Origin: Marilutibacter spongiae
GTDB lineage: Bacteria; Pseudomonadota; Gammaproteobacteria; Xanthomonadales; Xanthomonadaceae
NCBI RefSeq assembly: GCF_014145325.1
Contig: NZ_JACHTF010000008.1
Span: 108,447-172,446 of the forward strand
DNA length: 64,000 bases
Direction: 5' to 3'
The notes under the pieces were generated by a model. That model made no database searches and was not told the DNA's origin. It saw only the letters and a list, made by a program, of their open reading frames with translations. Both the position numbers and the translations under genes were made by a program. Each line of letters opens with the position of its first letter. Position 1 is the first letter of the stretch. This document shows, piece after piece, positions 41,819 to 50,513 of the stretch.

Positions 41819-42964
41819 TCAGCCAAGCCCGTCGAGGAATCCGCGCACGGCCGGGCCAAAGCGCTCGAAGTCCACCAGGAAGGCGTCGTGGCCCTGGGGC
41901 GAGGGCAGCGGCAGGAAGGTCGCGTCGCAACCGCCGGCGCGCAGCCCCTCGGCGATCTCTTCCTGCTGCTGGAGCGGGAACAGGATGTCGGTATGCACGC
42001 CGATCGCCAGCGCCTTCTCCAGCCCGGACCGGCCCAGGGCGGCAAGCGCACCGTGGGCGTCGGTGTCGTGGTCGCCGCAGTGGGGCGAGCAGTAGTCGCC
42101 CAGGTCGAACCAGTCCATCGAGCGGCTCATGAACATGTAGCTGTTGGGGTCGAAGCGGCGGACGAAGCGGCGCGCGTGCGCTTCCAGGTAGCTCTCGACC
42201 TCGAACTCGAGCCCGAACGGCTCGTCGTCGGCGCGGTCGGAGTCGAGCCTGACCCGGCCGAAGCGGCCGTCCCATTCCAGCGCCGAGCGATAGGTGATCA
42301 CGCCGAGCTTGCGCGCCATGCGCATCCCCGATTCGGGGTAATGCGCGTCGTCGTAGCGGCCGCCGTTCCATTCCGGGTCCAGGCGGATGGCCTCGCGTTG
42401 CAGCGAGCGGATCGCGATTGAGAACGGCAGCGCCCGCGCCGCGCCGGAAATGTTGACGTGCGCGCGCGCGATGCCGGGGCGTTGCCACAGCAGGGCCAGC
42501 GCCGTCATGCCGCCCATGGAGTTGCCCACCAGGCAGGCCAGGCGGCGGATACCGAGCGCGTCGACCACGTGCGCGGCAGCACGCGCGCCGTCCTCGATCG
42601 ACAGGGCCGGGAAGTCGAGTGCGTACGGTCGGCCGGTCCCGGGATCCGGCGAGGCCGGGCCGGTCGAGCCCTTGCAGCTGCCCAGCGCGTTGACGCAGAC
42701 CACGAACCAGCGGTCGGTGTCGATCGGCTTGCCCGGCCCGAGCATGGCTTCCCACCAGCCGGGTTCGGGGTTGCCGTCGTTGGACGCGGCATGGGCGTCG
42801 GGCGACAGCCCGGTGAGGATGAGGATCGCGTTGTCGCCGTCGGCCGACAGCGTGCCCCAGGTCTCGTAGGCGACCCGCGCGCCGTGGAGTTCACCGCCTC
42901 GCTTCATCGGGAAGGGCGAGGGCAGGTCGAAGTAGCGGGTGCCGGGCGGGATGAATTCGGTCAT
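41819..42964 (-). CDS. metX: MetX-family homoserine/serine O-acyltransferase
   Basis: 381 residues, alpha/beta hydrolase with nucleophile Ser149 (CLVGNSMGGMTAL), acid in VHTDILFPLQQQEE and base in PSPQGHDAFLVD. LTGLSPDAHAASNDGNPEPGWWEAMLGPG and NALGSCKGSTGPAS (94-105) are MetX marks. MetX makes O-acetyl- or O-succinyl-homoserine for methionine. In xanthomonads some members are instead L-serine O-succinyltransferases for cysteine synthesis; acyl and acceptor specificity cannot be decided here, so the symbol is family-level. Operon: metX then cysteine dioxygenase. Confidence 0.92.
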   Translation of the reverse strand: MTEFIPPGTRYFDLPSPFPMKRGGELHGARVAYETWGTLSADGDNAILILTGLSPDAHAASNDGNPEPGWWEAMLGPGKPIDTDRWFVVCVNALGSCKGSTGPASPDPGTGRPYALDFPALSIEDGARAAAHVVDALGIRRLACLVGNSMGGMTALALLWQRPGIARAHVNISGAARALPFSIAIRSLQREAIRLDPEWNGGRYDDAHYPESGMRMARKLGVITYRSALEWDGRFGRVRLDSDRADDEPFGLEFEVESYLEAHARRFVRRFDPNSYMFMSRSMDWFDLGDYCSPHCGDHDTDAHGALAALGRSGLEKALAIGVHTDILFPLQQQEEIAEGLRAGGCDATFLPLPSPQGHDAFLVDFERFGPAVRGFLDGLG

Positions 42965-43136
42965 GCGTTCGCGCGCGTCCTGTGCTCGGGAGGCCGCGTC
43001 GTGCGCGGTCCGGAAGGGGCAGTGTGCCTGCGCGCGACGCGGATGTCGCGGCAGGGCGCGGATGGATTCTGCGGCGTGCGTGGCCGCCAGGGAAATGACG
43101 ATGCGCGAGGCGCCGGGAACCGATGGTTATGGCGAC

Positions 43137-43166
43137 GCCTCCCTTCCCGCAAGCGGGAAGGGAGGC
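43137..43166 (-). terminator. 30-bp hairpin after ohr
   Basis: Perfect 14-base arms (GCCTCCCTTCCCGC with complement) around AA, 7 bases past the ohr stop. No T-run. It lies between ohr and metX, both transcribed leftward, so it likely insulates metX from ohr read-through. Confidence 0.6.
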
Positions 43167-43172
43167 GCGGAC

Positions 43173-43598
43173 TCAAGCGACGACCAGCGTGACGTCGATG
43201 TTGCCGCGGGTCGCGTTGGAGTATGGGCACACCTGGTGCGCCTTCTCGACCAGGGCCTCGGCCTCGGCGCGCGCCATGCCCGGGATCGTCACCTTCAGCT
43301 CGACCTCGATGCCGAAGCCGCCGGGGACCTGGCCGATGCCGACGGTGCCTTCGATCGAGGTGTCGGCGGGGAGGCTGGTGCGCGCCTGGCCGGCGACGAA
43401 CTTGAGTGCGCCGATGAAGCAGGCCGAGTAGCCGGCCGCGAACAACTGCTCGGGGTTGGTGCCGGTACCGCCGGCGCCGCCGAGTTCGCGCGGGGTCGAC
43501 AGTTGCAGGTCCAGCTCACCGTCGGCGGACACCGCGCGGCCGTCGCGGCCTCCGGTGGCAGTGGCGGTGGCGCGGTAGAGGACGTTTTCGATGGACAT
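43173..43598 (-). CDS. ohr: organic hydroperoxide resistance protein
   Basis: 141 residues from ATG 43598 with AAGGAG. Ohr/OsmC fold with both redox cysteines: Cys60 ([14 protein letters not shown]) and Cys124 ([18 protein letters not shown]), plus the conserved Arg near 18 ([10 protein letters not shown]) and Glu50 (TNPEQLFA). It is a thiol peroxidase that reduces fatty-acid and organic hydroperoxides using lipoylated proteins. OhrR is encoded 124 bases upstream on the same strand, as in Xanthomonas. A perfect 14-base palindrome lies in its promoter region. Confidence 0.97.
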   Translation of the reverse strand: MSIENVLYRATATATGGRDGRAVSADGELDLQLSTPRELGGAGGTGTNPEQLFAAGYSACFIGALKFVAGQARTSLPADTSIEGTVGIGQVPGGFGIEVELKVTIPGMARAEAEALVEKAHQVCPYSNATRGNIDVTLVVA

Positions 43599-43672
43599 GG
43601 GATGACTCCTTGGCTGGGGAAGGTCGGCGTGGCCGGGTGGCCGTCGCACGGGGATGGGATTGTTGGCGATAT

Positions 43673-43686
43673 GATCGTGCACGATC
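43673..43686. promoter_or_regulatory. palindromic operator candidate in the ohr promoter
   Basis: GATCGTGCACGATC is a perfect 14-base palindrome, 75 bases before the ohr start and 37 bases after the ohrR stop. Size and position fit a MarR/OhrR dimer site. It is not the AATTG-type box I remember for other OhrR proteins, so assignment is by position only. Confidence 0.5.
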
Positions 43687-43722
43687 TAAAAGCGGGCCCC
43701 TCATCCATGCAGGGCGAAGGGT

Positions 43723-44202
43723 TCAGTCGGGGGTGCTTGCCTGCAGGTCGCCGCGCAAGCGTTCGAGATGGGTCTTGAGCGATGCCAGTTCCGCCGGCGC
43801 CATCGGCGTGGCGCACATCAGCTGGCGGGGCACCGCCATGGCCGGGGCCTTCAGCGCCCGGCCGGCCGGGCTGAGGGTGATCACGACCTGCCGCTCGTCA
43901 TCGGCCGAGCGGGTGCGCGAGAGCAGGCCGGCCGCTTCCATCCGCTTGAGCAGCGGGGTGAGCGTGGCCGAATCGAGGAACAGGCGCTCCCCGAGCTGAG
44001 AGACCGTCAAGCCGTCGCGCTCCCACAGCACCAGCATCGCCAAGTACTGCGGGTAGGTGAGTCCCAGCGGCGCCAGCAGCTTGCGGTAGACCTTGGTCAT
44101 CGCAAGCGAAGTCGAATGCAGGGCGAAGCACAGCTGCCTGTCCAGGGCCAGCGGACTGGCAGCGGACGGTTCGGCGTGGACCTTGGCGCGACGGTTCGAC
44201 AT
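43723..44202 (-). CDS. ohrR: OhrR, MarR-family organic-peroxide sensor
   Basis: 159 residues from ATG 44202; ATG 44211 in the same frame is equally possible. MarR winged helix: [58 protein letters not shown] (51-107). The reactive cysteine is Cys25 ([10 protein letters not shown]), with a second at Cys131 (QLMCATPM), matching the two-cysteine (Cys22/Cys127) Xanthomonas OhrR type whose disulfide releases DNA on peroxide exposure. Tyr residues YRK and YPQY that support sulfenate formation are present. It represses ohr and probably itself. Confidence 0.95.
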   Translation of the reverse strand: MSNRRAKVHAEPSAASPLALDRQLCFALHSTSLAMTKVYRKLLAPLGLTYPQYLAMLVLWERDGLTVSQLGERLFLDSATLTPLLKRMEAAGLLSRTRSADDERQVVITLSPAGRALKAPAMAVPRQLMCATPMAPAELASLKTHLERLRGDLQASTPD

Positions 44203-44215
44203 GGCGCCCATTTAC

Positions 44216-44227
44216 ATAGCGCGCTAT
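44216..44227. promoter_or_regulatory. 12-bp palindrome at the ohrR start, autoregulation candidate
   Basis: ATAGCGCGCTAT is perfectly symmetric and lies 5-14 bases upstream of the two possible ohrR starts, in a locally AT-rich patch. A MarR regulator could bind here to control itself. It differs from the palindrome before ohr, so one of the two may be unrelated. Confidence 0.35.
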
Positions 44228-44250
44228 TTGATTGCAAGCGATGATTATCG

Positions 44251-44282
44251 CCACGGCTGGAACGCTGTGGTTCCAGCCGTGG
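44251..44282 (-). terminator. terminator hairpin of the ccm operon
   Basis: CCACGGCTGGAAC (44251-44263) pairs perfectly with GTTCCAGCCGTGG (44270-44282) across GCTGTG, 9 bases past the ccmI stop. 13-bp stem, no T-run. It separates ccmI from ohrR. Confidence 0.65.
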
Positions 44283-44291
44283 TGCTGCGAC

Positions 44292-45311
44292 CTATTCGAC
44301 GACCTGGTCGATCAGCAGGGCGGCCTTGGCGCCGTCGCCGGTATCGACCTGGACGGGCGCTGAGGTGAAATCGCCGGGCGCGGCACGGGCATCGCCGCTG
44401 GCGGAGATCCGCGCCACCAGCTCGACGGTGTCCAGCTGCGAGAGCTTCATTGTCGGCATCGGGCTGTCGGCGTCGGTCAGGTTTACCGTCAGGGGGAAGC
44501 CGGTGACAGGCAGCTTCTTCGCCGCGACAGGCATGGGCGGCCCACCGGGTTGCCGCGCAAGCACGAACAGGGTCGCGTTCGCGGGCAGCCGCATGCCAAG
44601 CTGCGGGTCAAGCGAGACCGCGATCGTCACGCCCGCCGACGCGGGCGTCTCCGCAGGCTCGGGCAGGGGCGGCAGGCCGGCTTCGCTCCGGGCCAGGGCG
44701 ATCTGTTCCCGCAGCGGTCGCGCGGTACTGGCATCGACGATCGCGAGCAGGGGCTCCCAGACCTCGGCCGCGGCCGCGGCATCGCCGGCCTGGCGACGCG
44801 CGATGCCCAGGAACCAGCGCGCGCGCTGGTGCATCGGCTGCACCTCGACGGCGTGCTCGAGCATCGCCACGGCCTCGGCATCGAAGCGACGCTGCGGGTC
44901 GTTCATGGCGCGCGACTCGGCGAGTTCGGTGAGCAGGTCGGGATCGTCGGGCGCGTACTTCAGCGCATTCCCGAAGGCGTGCGCGGCCTTGGCTAGCGCA
45001 CCCTGCGACTGGTAGGCATTGCCGAGCAGGCGCCAGCCCTCGGGCTGGTCCGGATCTTCGGCGAGCTTGCCTTCCAGTTGCGCGATGGCCTGGTCCAGCG
45101 TTTCGGGCATCGCCGACACGCGGTTGGCGGGGTCCAGGGCCGGCGGCATGCCCACCGTGCCGTAAAGGACCCCGGCCAGCACGACGAGGGCCAGGACCGC
45201 GCCGGTACCGGCGGCGGGACTGCTGCGCCAGAGAGGGCGCAACGCCCAGGCGAGGGCGCCGACGGCCATGAGCAGGGCGAGCAGGGTGAAGACGAGGGCG
45301 GGCGTGCTCAT
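44292..45311 (-). CDS. ccmI: c-type cytochrome biogenesis protein CcmI
   Basis: 339 residues from ATG 45311 (AGGAG upstream), sharing one base with the ccmH stop (TGATG). Two N-terminal membrane helices (LVFTLLALLMAVGALAWALRPLW, GTGAVLALVVLAGVLYGTVG) are followed by TPR repeats (EGWRLLGNAYQSQGALAKAAHAFGNALKYAPDDPDLLTELAESRA, RARWFLGIARRQAGDAAAAAEVWEPLL) and a C-terminal beta domain (VTIAVSLDPQLGMRLPANATLFVLARQPGGPPMPVAAKKLPVTGFP) as in NrfG/CcmH-C fusions. It chaperones apocytochrome c to the haem ligation complex. Last gene of ccmABCDEFGHI. Confidence 0.93.
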   Translation of the reverse strand: MSTPALVFTLLALLMAVGALAWALRPLWRSSPAAGTGAVLALVVLAGVLYGTVGMPPALDPANRVSAMPETLDQAIAQLEGKLAEDPDQPEGWRLLGNAYQSQGALAKAAHAFGNALKYAPDDPDLLTELAESRAMNDPQRRFDAEAVAMLEHAVEVQPMHQRARWFLGIARRQAGDAAAAAEVWEPLLAIVDASTARPLREQIALARSEAGLPPLPEPAETPASAGVTIAVSLDPQLGMRLPANATLFVLARQPGGPPMPVAAKKLPVTGFPLTVNLTDADSPMPTMKLSQLDTVELVARISASGDARAAPGDFTSAPVQVDTGDGAKAALLIDQVVE

Positions 45312-45775
45312 CACCACTCCTGGGTATCGTCGACGGGCACCGGCGCATCGCCGCCACGCCGGCGCACGGCGACCACGACGGCGACGGCGCCCAGCAGCAG
45401 CACCGCGAAGGGGCCGAACCACAGCAGCCAGGTGCGCGACTCCACCTCCGGCCGGTACAGCACGAACTCGCCGTAGCGGGCCACCAGGTAGTCTTTGATC
45501 TCCTCGTCGCTGCGGCCTTCGCGCATCAGCGCGAGCACCTCGCGGCGCAGGTCGACGGCGATCTGCGCATTGGAATCGGCCAGCGACTGGTTCTGGCACA
45601 TCACGCAGCGCAACTCCACGACCAGGGCGTGGAAGCGCTGCTCCTCTCCCGCATCGCGGAACTCCAGCGGCGCGCCGGCCGGGGCCTGGGCATTCACGCG
45701 CGGCGCCAGGGCGACAAGCGAAACACCGGCCAGTGAAAGAAGCAGGGCCAGCGCCACGTGGCGGAGCGCGGTCAT
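45311..45775 (-). CDS. ccmH: cytochrome c-type biogenesis thiol reductase CcmH
   Basis: 154 residues; starts in the ccmG stop (ATGA). Signal/anchor MTALRHVALALLLSLAGVSLVALA. The active motif LRC57VMC60QNQSLADSNAQIAVDLRREV is the CcmH/CycL hallmark, followed by GRSDEEIKDYLVARYGEFVLYRP and a C-terminal membrane helix (LLWFGPFAVLLLGAVAVVVAV). It keeps apocytochrome CXXCH thiols reduced for haem attachment, with CcmG as partner. Confidence 0.96.
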   Translation of the reverse strand: MTALRHVALALLLSLAGVSLVALAPRVNAQAPAGAPLEFRDAGEEQRFHALVVELRCVMCQNQSLADSNAQIAVDLRREVLALMREGRSDEEIKDYLVARYGEFVLYRPEVESRTWLLWFGPFAVLLLGAVAVVVAVRRRGGDAPVPVDDTQEW

Positions 45776-46350
45776 CGCGCGTCGCCCTCGGCTTCGATGC
45801 GGTCGAGCAGCGGCGTCAGTTCGTCGCGGACGATCGCGTCGGTCACCGCCCCGACGTGTTTCCAGCGGACGATGCCCTTTGCATCGACCAGGAACGTCTC
45901 CGGCGCGCCGTAGATGCCCCAGTCGAGCGCGGCGGTGCTGTCGTAGTCGACCAGCACCACCCAGTAGGGGTTGCCGTACTGCTCGAGCCAGCGCATTGCG
46001 TCGGCGTGTTCGTCCTTCCAGTTGTAGCCGATCACGCGCACGCGCTTGGTCTCGGCGAAGCGGGTCAGCACCGGGTGCTCGACCCGGCACTCCGGACACC
46101 AGCTGCCCCAGACGTTGAGCAGGTACGGCGCGCCCTCGAGCGCCTCCGACGACATCAGGCGCCCGGCTTCGTGAAGCACCGGCAGCTCGAAGCGGGGCGC
46201 GGGCTTGCCGATCAGCGGCGAGGGCAGCGCTTCGCGGTTGGGCTGGCTGCTGAGCCAGATGCCGGCGGCGAGCAGGACGCCCAGCAGGGCGACGACCGCC
46301 AGGGGCAGCCAGCGCATCGCGGAGCGGGCGGGACGCGGGGTGTCGGTCAT
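45772..46350 (-). CDS. ccmG: thiol:disulfide interchange protein CcmG (DsbE)
   Basis: 192 residues; N-terminal membrane anchor (LPLAVVALLGVLLAAGIW) and periplasmic thioredoxin fold with W-C85-P-E-C88 (NVWGSWCPECRVEHP). The family's GVYGAPETF-like segment is present as IYGAPETFLVDAKGIVRWKHVG. It reduces CcmH and apocytochrome thiols. Overlaps ccmF and ccmH by four bases each. Confidence 0.97.
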   Translation of the reverse strand: MTDTPRPARSAMRWLPLAVVALLGVLLAAGIWLSSQPNREALPSPLIGKPAPRFELPVLHEAGRLMSSEALEGAPYLLNVWGSWCPECRVEHPVLTRFAETKRVRVIGYNWKDEHADAMRWLEQYGNPYWVVLVDYDSTAALDWGIYGAPETFLVDAKGIVRWKHVGAVTDAIVRDELTPLLDRIEAEGDAR

Positions 46351-48305
46351 GCGGCATTCTCCTGCTGCCGGGCGGACGGGGCCAGGCGGAAACGCCGGTC
46401 GAAGGCGGTCAGCAGGCCACCGAGCATCATCAGCAGCGCCCCCGCCCAGACCCAGCGCACGAAGGGTTTCACGTGCACGCGCAGCGCCCAGCTGCCGCCG
46501 CCCAGGGGCTCGCCCAGGGCCACGTACAGGTCGCGGGCGACGCCGCGGTCGATCGCCGACTCGGTCATCACCTGGCCGCCGCTCGCATAGGCGCGTTTCT
46601 CCGGGTGCAGCACCGCCAGCGGATCGGTGGCCTGGCCATGGAAGACGCTGACGCTGCCGCGATCGGCCTGGTAGTTCGGGCCTTCATGGTGTTCCACGCC
46701 GTCCAGGCGGAAGCGATAGCCGCCCAGCTCGACCGCCTGGCCCGGCGCGACGGCGACCTCGCGCTGCTGGCTCAGGCCTTCGGTGAGCAGGGCGCCGACG
46801 ACGAACACCGCGATGCCCAGGTGGGCAAGCACCATGCCCCACATCTCCGGCGTCATCCGGCCGCTGGCCCGCAGGCGCGACCACGCGAAACGCAGCGTGC
46901 CCAGGGCCACCCAGGCGGCGCCGGCGATGCCGAAGCCGACCTTCCACGCGCCCTGCGGCGCCAGGAAGAACGCGCCCACGCCGCACGCGGCGGCCAGCGC
47001 GAACCAGGGCGCCAGCATCGCCAGCGGCCGGCTGGGCTGCTCGCGTTGCCAGCGGGTCAGCGGGCCCAGCGGCACGAGCAGCACGAGCGGGGCCATCAGC
47101 ACGATGAACATCAGCGCGAAGTAGGGCGGGCCGACCGAGATCTTGCCCAGTTTCAGGGCGTCGGCGAGCAAGGGGTACAGGGTGCCGATCAGCACCATCG
47201 CGCAGGCGGTGGTCAGCAGCAGGTTGTTGACCAGCAGCAGGGTCTCGCGCGAGCTCGCCGCGAAGGGCCGGCCGTCGAGCGGGCGTTCGCCGTCGCCGGT
47301 CGACGGTGCGCGCAGGGCGTACAGCAGCAGCGAGCCGCCGATGACCACGCCCAGGAACACCAGGATGAAGACGCCGCGGGCCGGGTCGGCGGCGAAGGAA
47401 TGGACGCTGGTCAGCACGCCCGAACGCACCAGGAACGCACCGAGCAGGGAGAGCGAGAACGTCGCGATCGCCAGCAACAGGGTCCAGCTGCGGAAGCTGC
47501 CGCGCTTCTCGGTGACCGCCTGGGAGTGGATCAGCGCCGCGCCCGCCAGCCAGGGCATGAAACTGGCGTTCTCCACCGGATCCCAGAACCACCAGCCGCC
47601 CCAGCCCAGCTCGTAGTAGGCCCACCAGCTGCCCAGCGCGATGCCCAGGGTCAGGAAGGCCCAGGCGATGTTGGTCCACGGCCGCGTCCATCGCAGCCAG
47701 CGCGCGTCGACGCGGCCATCGATCAGCGCCGCGATCGAGAACGCGAACGAGACCGCGAAACCCACGTAGCCCATGTACAGCATGGGCGGGTGGATGATCA
47801 TCCCGGGGTCCTGCAGCAGCGGGTTCAGGTCGCGCCCTTCCAGCGCAGCCGGCAGCAGGCGCTCGAACGGATTGCTGGTGAAGATGAGGAACGCCAGGAA
47901 GCCGGTCGCGACCACGCCCAGCACGCCCAGCACGCGGGCGATCACCGTCTCGGGCAGGCGCCGGGAGAAGCGCGCCACCGCCGCGGTCCAGATCGCGATC
48001 ACCAGCACCCACAACAGCAACGAGCCCTCGTGCGAACCCCACACCGCGGTGTAGCGGTACACCATCGGCAGCAGGCTGTTGCTGTGCTGGGCGACGTAAG
48101 CGACCGAGAAATCCTGGACCACGAAGGCGTGGGTCAGGATGGCGTAGGCGATGCCCACCAGCGCAAGTTGCACGTACGCCGCCGGTCGCGCGACCGCCAT
48201 CCACGGGGCGATCCGGCGCTGCGCGCCGAGCAGGGGCAGCGCCGCCTGCAGCACCGCGACCAGCAGGGCGAGTACCAGGGCGACCTGGCCAAGCTCGGGC
48301 AGCAC
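46347..48305 (-). CDS. ccmF: haem lyase subunit CcmF
   Basis: 652 residues with about 14-15 membrane helices. WWD-family haem-handling motif GWGGWWFWDPVENASFMPWL (near 234-253), with MVYRYTAVWGSHEGSLLLWV (about 80) and HSQAVTEKRGSFRSWTLLLA behind. Conserved His residues on the periplasmic side (TAVWGSHEGS; PPMLYMGYVG region) ligate haem. CcmF, with CcmH and CcmI, attaches haem to apocytochrome c. It begins immediately after the ccmE stop (no gap). Confidence 0.98.
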   Translation of the reverse strand: MLPELGQVALVLALLVAVLQAALPLLGAQRRIAPWMAVARPAAYVQLALVGIAYAILTHAFVVQDFSVAYVAQHSNSLLPMVYRYTAVWGSHEGSLLLWVLVIAIWTAAVARFSRRLPETVIARVLGVLGVVATGFLAFLIFTSNPFERLLPAALEGRDLNPLLQDPGMIIHPPMLYMGYVGFAVSFAFSIAALIDGRVDARWLRWTRPWTNIAWAFLTLGIALGSWWAYYELGWGGWWFWDPVENASFMPWLAGAALIHSQAVTEKRGSFRSWTLLLAIATFSLSLLGAFLVRSGVLTSVHSFAADPARGVFILVFLGVVIGGSLLLYALRAPSTGDGERPLDGRPFAASSRETLLLVNNLLLTTACAMVLIGTLYPLLADALKLGKISVGPPYFALMFIVLMAPLVLLVPLGPLTRWQREQPSRPLAMLAPWFALAAACGVGAFFLAPQGAWKVGFGIAGAAWVALGTLRFAWSRLRASGRMTPEMWGMVLAHLGIAVFVVGALLTEGLSQQREVAVAPGQAVELGGYRFRLDGVEHHEGPNYQADRGSVSVFHGQATDPLAVLHPEKRAYASGGQVMTESAIDRGVARDLYVALGEPLGGGSWALRVHVKPFVRWVWAGALLMMLGGLLTAFDRRFRLAPSARQQENAA

Positions 48306-48791
48306 TTATTCGGTCCCTTCGGCGTTGGCCGGGCCGGTGTCGACGGCATGCTTCTGGTGGGCCTGGCCCATCTTGTCGGCGACCTCCCGGGGCATGTAGT
48401 TCTCGTCGTGCTTGGCCAGGATCTCCTCGGCGACGAAGCGGCCGTCGTGCATGCGTCCGGTCGCCACCACCGCCTGGTTCTCGCGGAACAGGTCCGGCAG
48501 GATGCCCGAATAGCTCACCGGCATCTCGGCGTCGCCGTCGGTGACCCGGAAGGTGGCTTCCAGCGAGCCCTCGGCGCGGTGGAACGAGCCCTTGGCGACC
48601 ATGCCGCCGAGGCGGAAGCGGGTCTCGCCGGCGGCGACCTTCTCCCCGGCCTCGCCGCTGATGACTTCGCGGGGCGTGTAGAGGTAGGCCATGTTGCGCT
48701 GGAGCGCCATGGCCACCAGGGTGGCGGCGATGCCGGCGGCGGCGATCAGGGCGACCACCCAGAGCAGGCGGCGGCGACGGGTCGGGTTCAT
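48306..48791 (-). CDS. ccmE: haem chaperone CcmE
   Basis: 161 residues; one N-terminal membrane helix ([25 protein letters not shown]), then an OB-fold. The haem-binding residue is His128 in [10 protein letters not shown], with the axial Tyr in the same motif (HxxxY). [11 protein letters not shown] and [22 protein letters not shown] are typical. It binds haem covalently from CcmC and passes it to CcmF. 10 bases after ccmD. Confidence 0.98.
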   Translation of the reverse strand: MNPTRRRRLLWVVALIAAAGIAATLVAMALQRNMAYLYTPREVISGEAGEKVAAGETRFRLGGMVAKGSFHRAEGSLEATFRVTDGDAEMPVSYSGILPDLFRENQAVVATGRMHDGRFVAEEILAKHDENYMPREVADKMGQAHQKHAVDTGPANAEGTE

Positions 48792-48801
48792 GCGGCGGTT
48801 C

Positions 48802-48978
48802 TCATCGTTTCAATGCGTTCGCGTCGGTCGCGCGGCGTTCGCGCCGTGCCGGCGCGGCGGCGCGCGCGCGCTCGCGGCGCAGCACGCGGCGCACCTGCAG
48901 GCGGGGGGCGAGGAAGTCCCAGGCCAGCACTCCCACGAACACCGCGTAGGCGGCGAGCACGTACCCGGCGGCGCTCAT
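48802..48978 (-). CDS. ccmD: haem exporter protein CcmD
   Basis: 58 residues, starting in the ccmC stop (ATGA). One membrane helix ([21 protein letters not shown]) followed by a basic cytosolic tail ([16 protein letters not shown]), the standard CcmD plan. It helps release holo-CcmE from the CcmABC complex. Gene position between ccmC and ccmE confirms it despite the short length. Confidence 0.92.
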   Translation of the reverse strand: MSAAGYVLAAYAVFVGVLAWDFLAPRLQVRRVLRRERARAAAPARRERRATDANALKR

Positions 48979-49754
48979 GGCCGTGCCTCCGTGCGGGGAT
49001 CGGCCGCCACGGCGGGCAGGGCGGCCTGCGCCACCCAGGCCTTGCCGGCTTCGCGGCGCAGGTTGTCGGCGCGCGCACGCACGAGCAGCGAGCCCAGGAA
49101 CCAGAACTTGGTGCCCAGGACCGTCCACGCCAGCGGCCACATCATGCTGGCGTCCATGCTGGACTCGCCGAACAGGCGGATCGTCTGGCCCTGGTGCAAC
49201 GAGTTCCACCACACCACCGAATAGCGGATGACCGGCAGCAGCACGACGCCGACGATCGCCAGCAATCCGGCGGCGCGCGCCGCGGCGCGACGGTCGTCGA
49301 TGGCGTGGTACAGGCCCATCACGCCCAGGTACATGAACAGCAGCACCAGTTCGGTGGTCAGGCGCGGGTCCCAGTCCCACCAGGTCCCCCAGGTCGGCTT
49401 GCCCCAGATCGAACCGGTGGCGAGGGTGATCAGGGTGAAGGCGGCGCCGATCGGCGCGCAGGCCATCGCCAGGATCTCGCACAGCTTGATCCGCCAGACG
49501 AGCGCGATCGCCGCGTAGAACGCCATGGCCGCGAACACCGCCATGCTCATCCAGGCGCTGGGCACGTGGATGTAGAGGATGCGGAAGCTGTCGCCCTGCA
49601 GGTAGTCGGCCGGTACCCGGAAGAGCGCGCCGTACAGGCCGATGGCGATCAACAGCAGGCCCAGGCCATGGCCCCAGGGGGCCCAACGCGCCGCGAACCG
49701 GTCGAAATAGGGCGGCGAGCCGAGTTTGTGGAACCACAGGACGATTGGATTCAT
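48975..49754 (-). CDS. ccmC: haem exporter/loading protein CcmC
   Basis: 259 residues, six membrane helices. WWD motif WGTWWDWDPRLTTELVLLFMYLG (about 121-143) and two periplasmic His (IHVPSAW near 63; NSLHQGQTIRL near 186), the haem axial ligands. It binds haem and loads it on CcmE. 69 bases after ccmB, the only sizeable gap in the operon apart from that before ccmA. Confidence 0.98.
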   Translation of the reverse strand: MNPIVLWFHKLGSPPYFDRFAARWAPWGHGLGLLLIAIGLYGALFRVPADYLQGDSFRILYIHVPSAWMSMAVFAAMAFYAAIALVWRIKLCEILAMACAPIGAAFTLITLATGSIWGKPTWGTWWDWDPRLTTELVLLFMYLGVMGLYHAIDDRRAAARAAGLLAIVGVVLLPVIRYSVVWWNSLHQGQTIRLFGESSMDASMMWPLAWTVLGTKFWFLGSLLVRARADNLRREAGKAWVAQAALPAVAADPRTEARP

Positions 49755-49823
49755 GCGCTCTTCAAACCTGCCGTGCCGGCGCGGGCCGTTCGGCGTGTGG
49801 GGTCGGCATCGGCGTCGACGGGC

Positions 49824-50513
49824 TCAGTTGAGTGCGATCCGGATCGCCGCGGCCGCGGCGAGCGGCGCCAGCAATGCCGCCAGCACCAGTCCGGCTCCCA
49901 TCATCAGCAATGCGCCGGCGTACTCCATTCCCTGGGCCGAGGCGGCGACGCTGCCCGCGCCGAACACCAGGACGGGGACGTACAGGGGCAGCGCCAGCAA
50001 GGCCACCAGTATACCGGAGCGCCTCATCCCGACGGTGAGCGCCGCCACAACCGCTCCCACCAGGCTGAGCAGGGGCGTGCCCAGCGCCAGCGACGCCATC
50101 AGCACGGGCAACTGCGCGTGCGGCAGGCGCAGCATCTCGCCCAGCAGGGGCGCGGCGAGCAGCAGCGGGAGCGCGGTGGTGGCCCAGTGCATGAACGTCC
50201 TGACCGCGACCAGCCATGCCAGCGGCACCGGCGCGAGCATCCATTGCTCCAGCGAGCCGTCCTCGGCATCGCCACGGAACAGGCTGTCCAGCGACAGCAG
50301 GCCTGCCAGCAGCACCGCCAGCCACAGGATCGCCGGCGCGACGGCAGCGAGCGTGTTGGGCTCGTTGCCCAGGGCCAGCGCGAAAAGCACCACCACCAGC
50401 AGTGCGAACAGGGCCGGTTGCAGGGCATCGCCGCGGCGGCGCCAGACCAGGCGCAGGTCGCGCAGCACCAGCGCCCGGGCGGTGCTGGCCAGGCTGGGAG
50501 TCGCGGCGCTCAC
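49824..50513 (-). CDS. ccmB: haem exporter protein CcmB
   Basis: 229 residues from GTG 50513, in the ccmA stop (GTGA). Six membrane helices. Landmarks [62 protein letters not shown] and [47 protein letters not shown]. It is the permease part of the CcmAB ATPase, which drives release of haem-loaded CcmE. Confidence 0.95.
   Translation of the reverse strand: MSAATPSLASTARALVLRDLRLVWRRRGDALQPALFALLVVVLFALALGNEPNTLAAVAPAILWLAVLLAGLLSLDSLFRGDAEDGSLEQWMLAPVPLAWLVAVRTFMHWATTALPLLLAAPLLGEMLRLPHAQLPVLMASLALGTPLLSLVGAVVAALTVGMRRSGILVALLALPLYVPVLVFGAGSVAASAQGMEYAGALLMMGAGLVLAALLAPLAAAAAIRIALN

Noticed and set aside
42965..43136. SAM-type riboswitch before metX
   Set aside because: I looked for the conserved SAM-I/SAM-II cores and saw neither; only unspecific GC-rich sequence.
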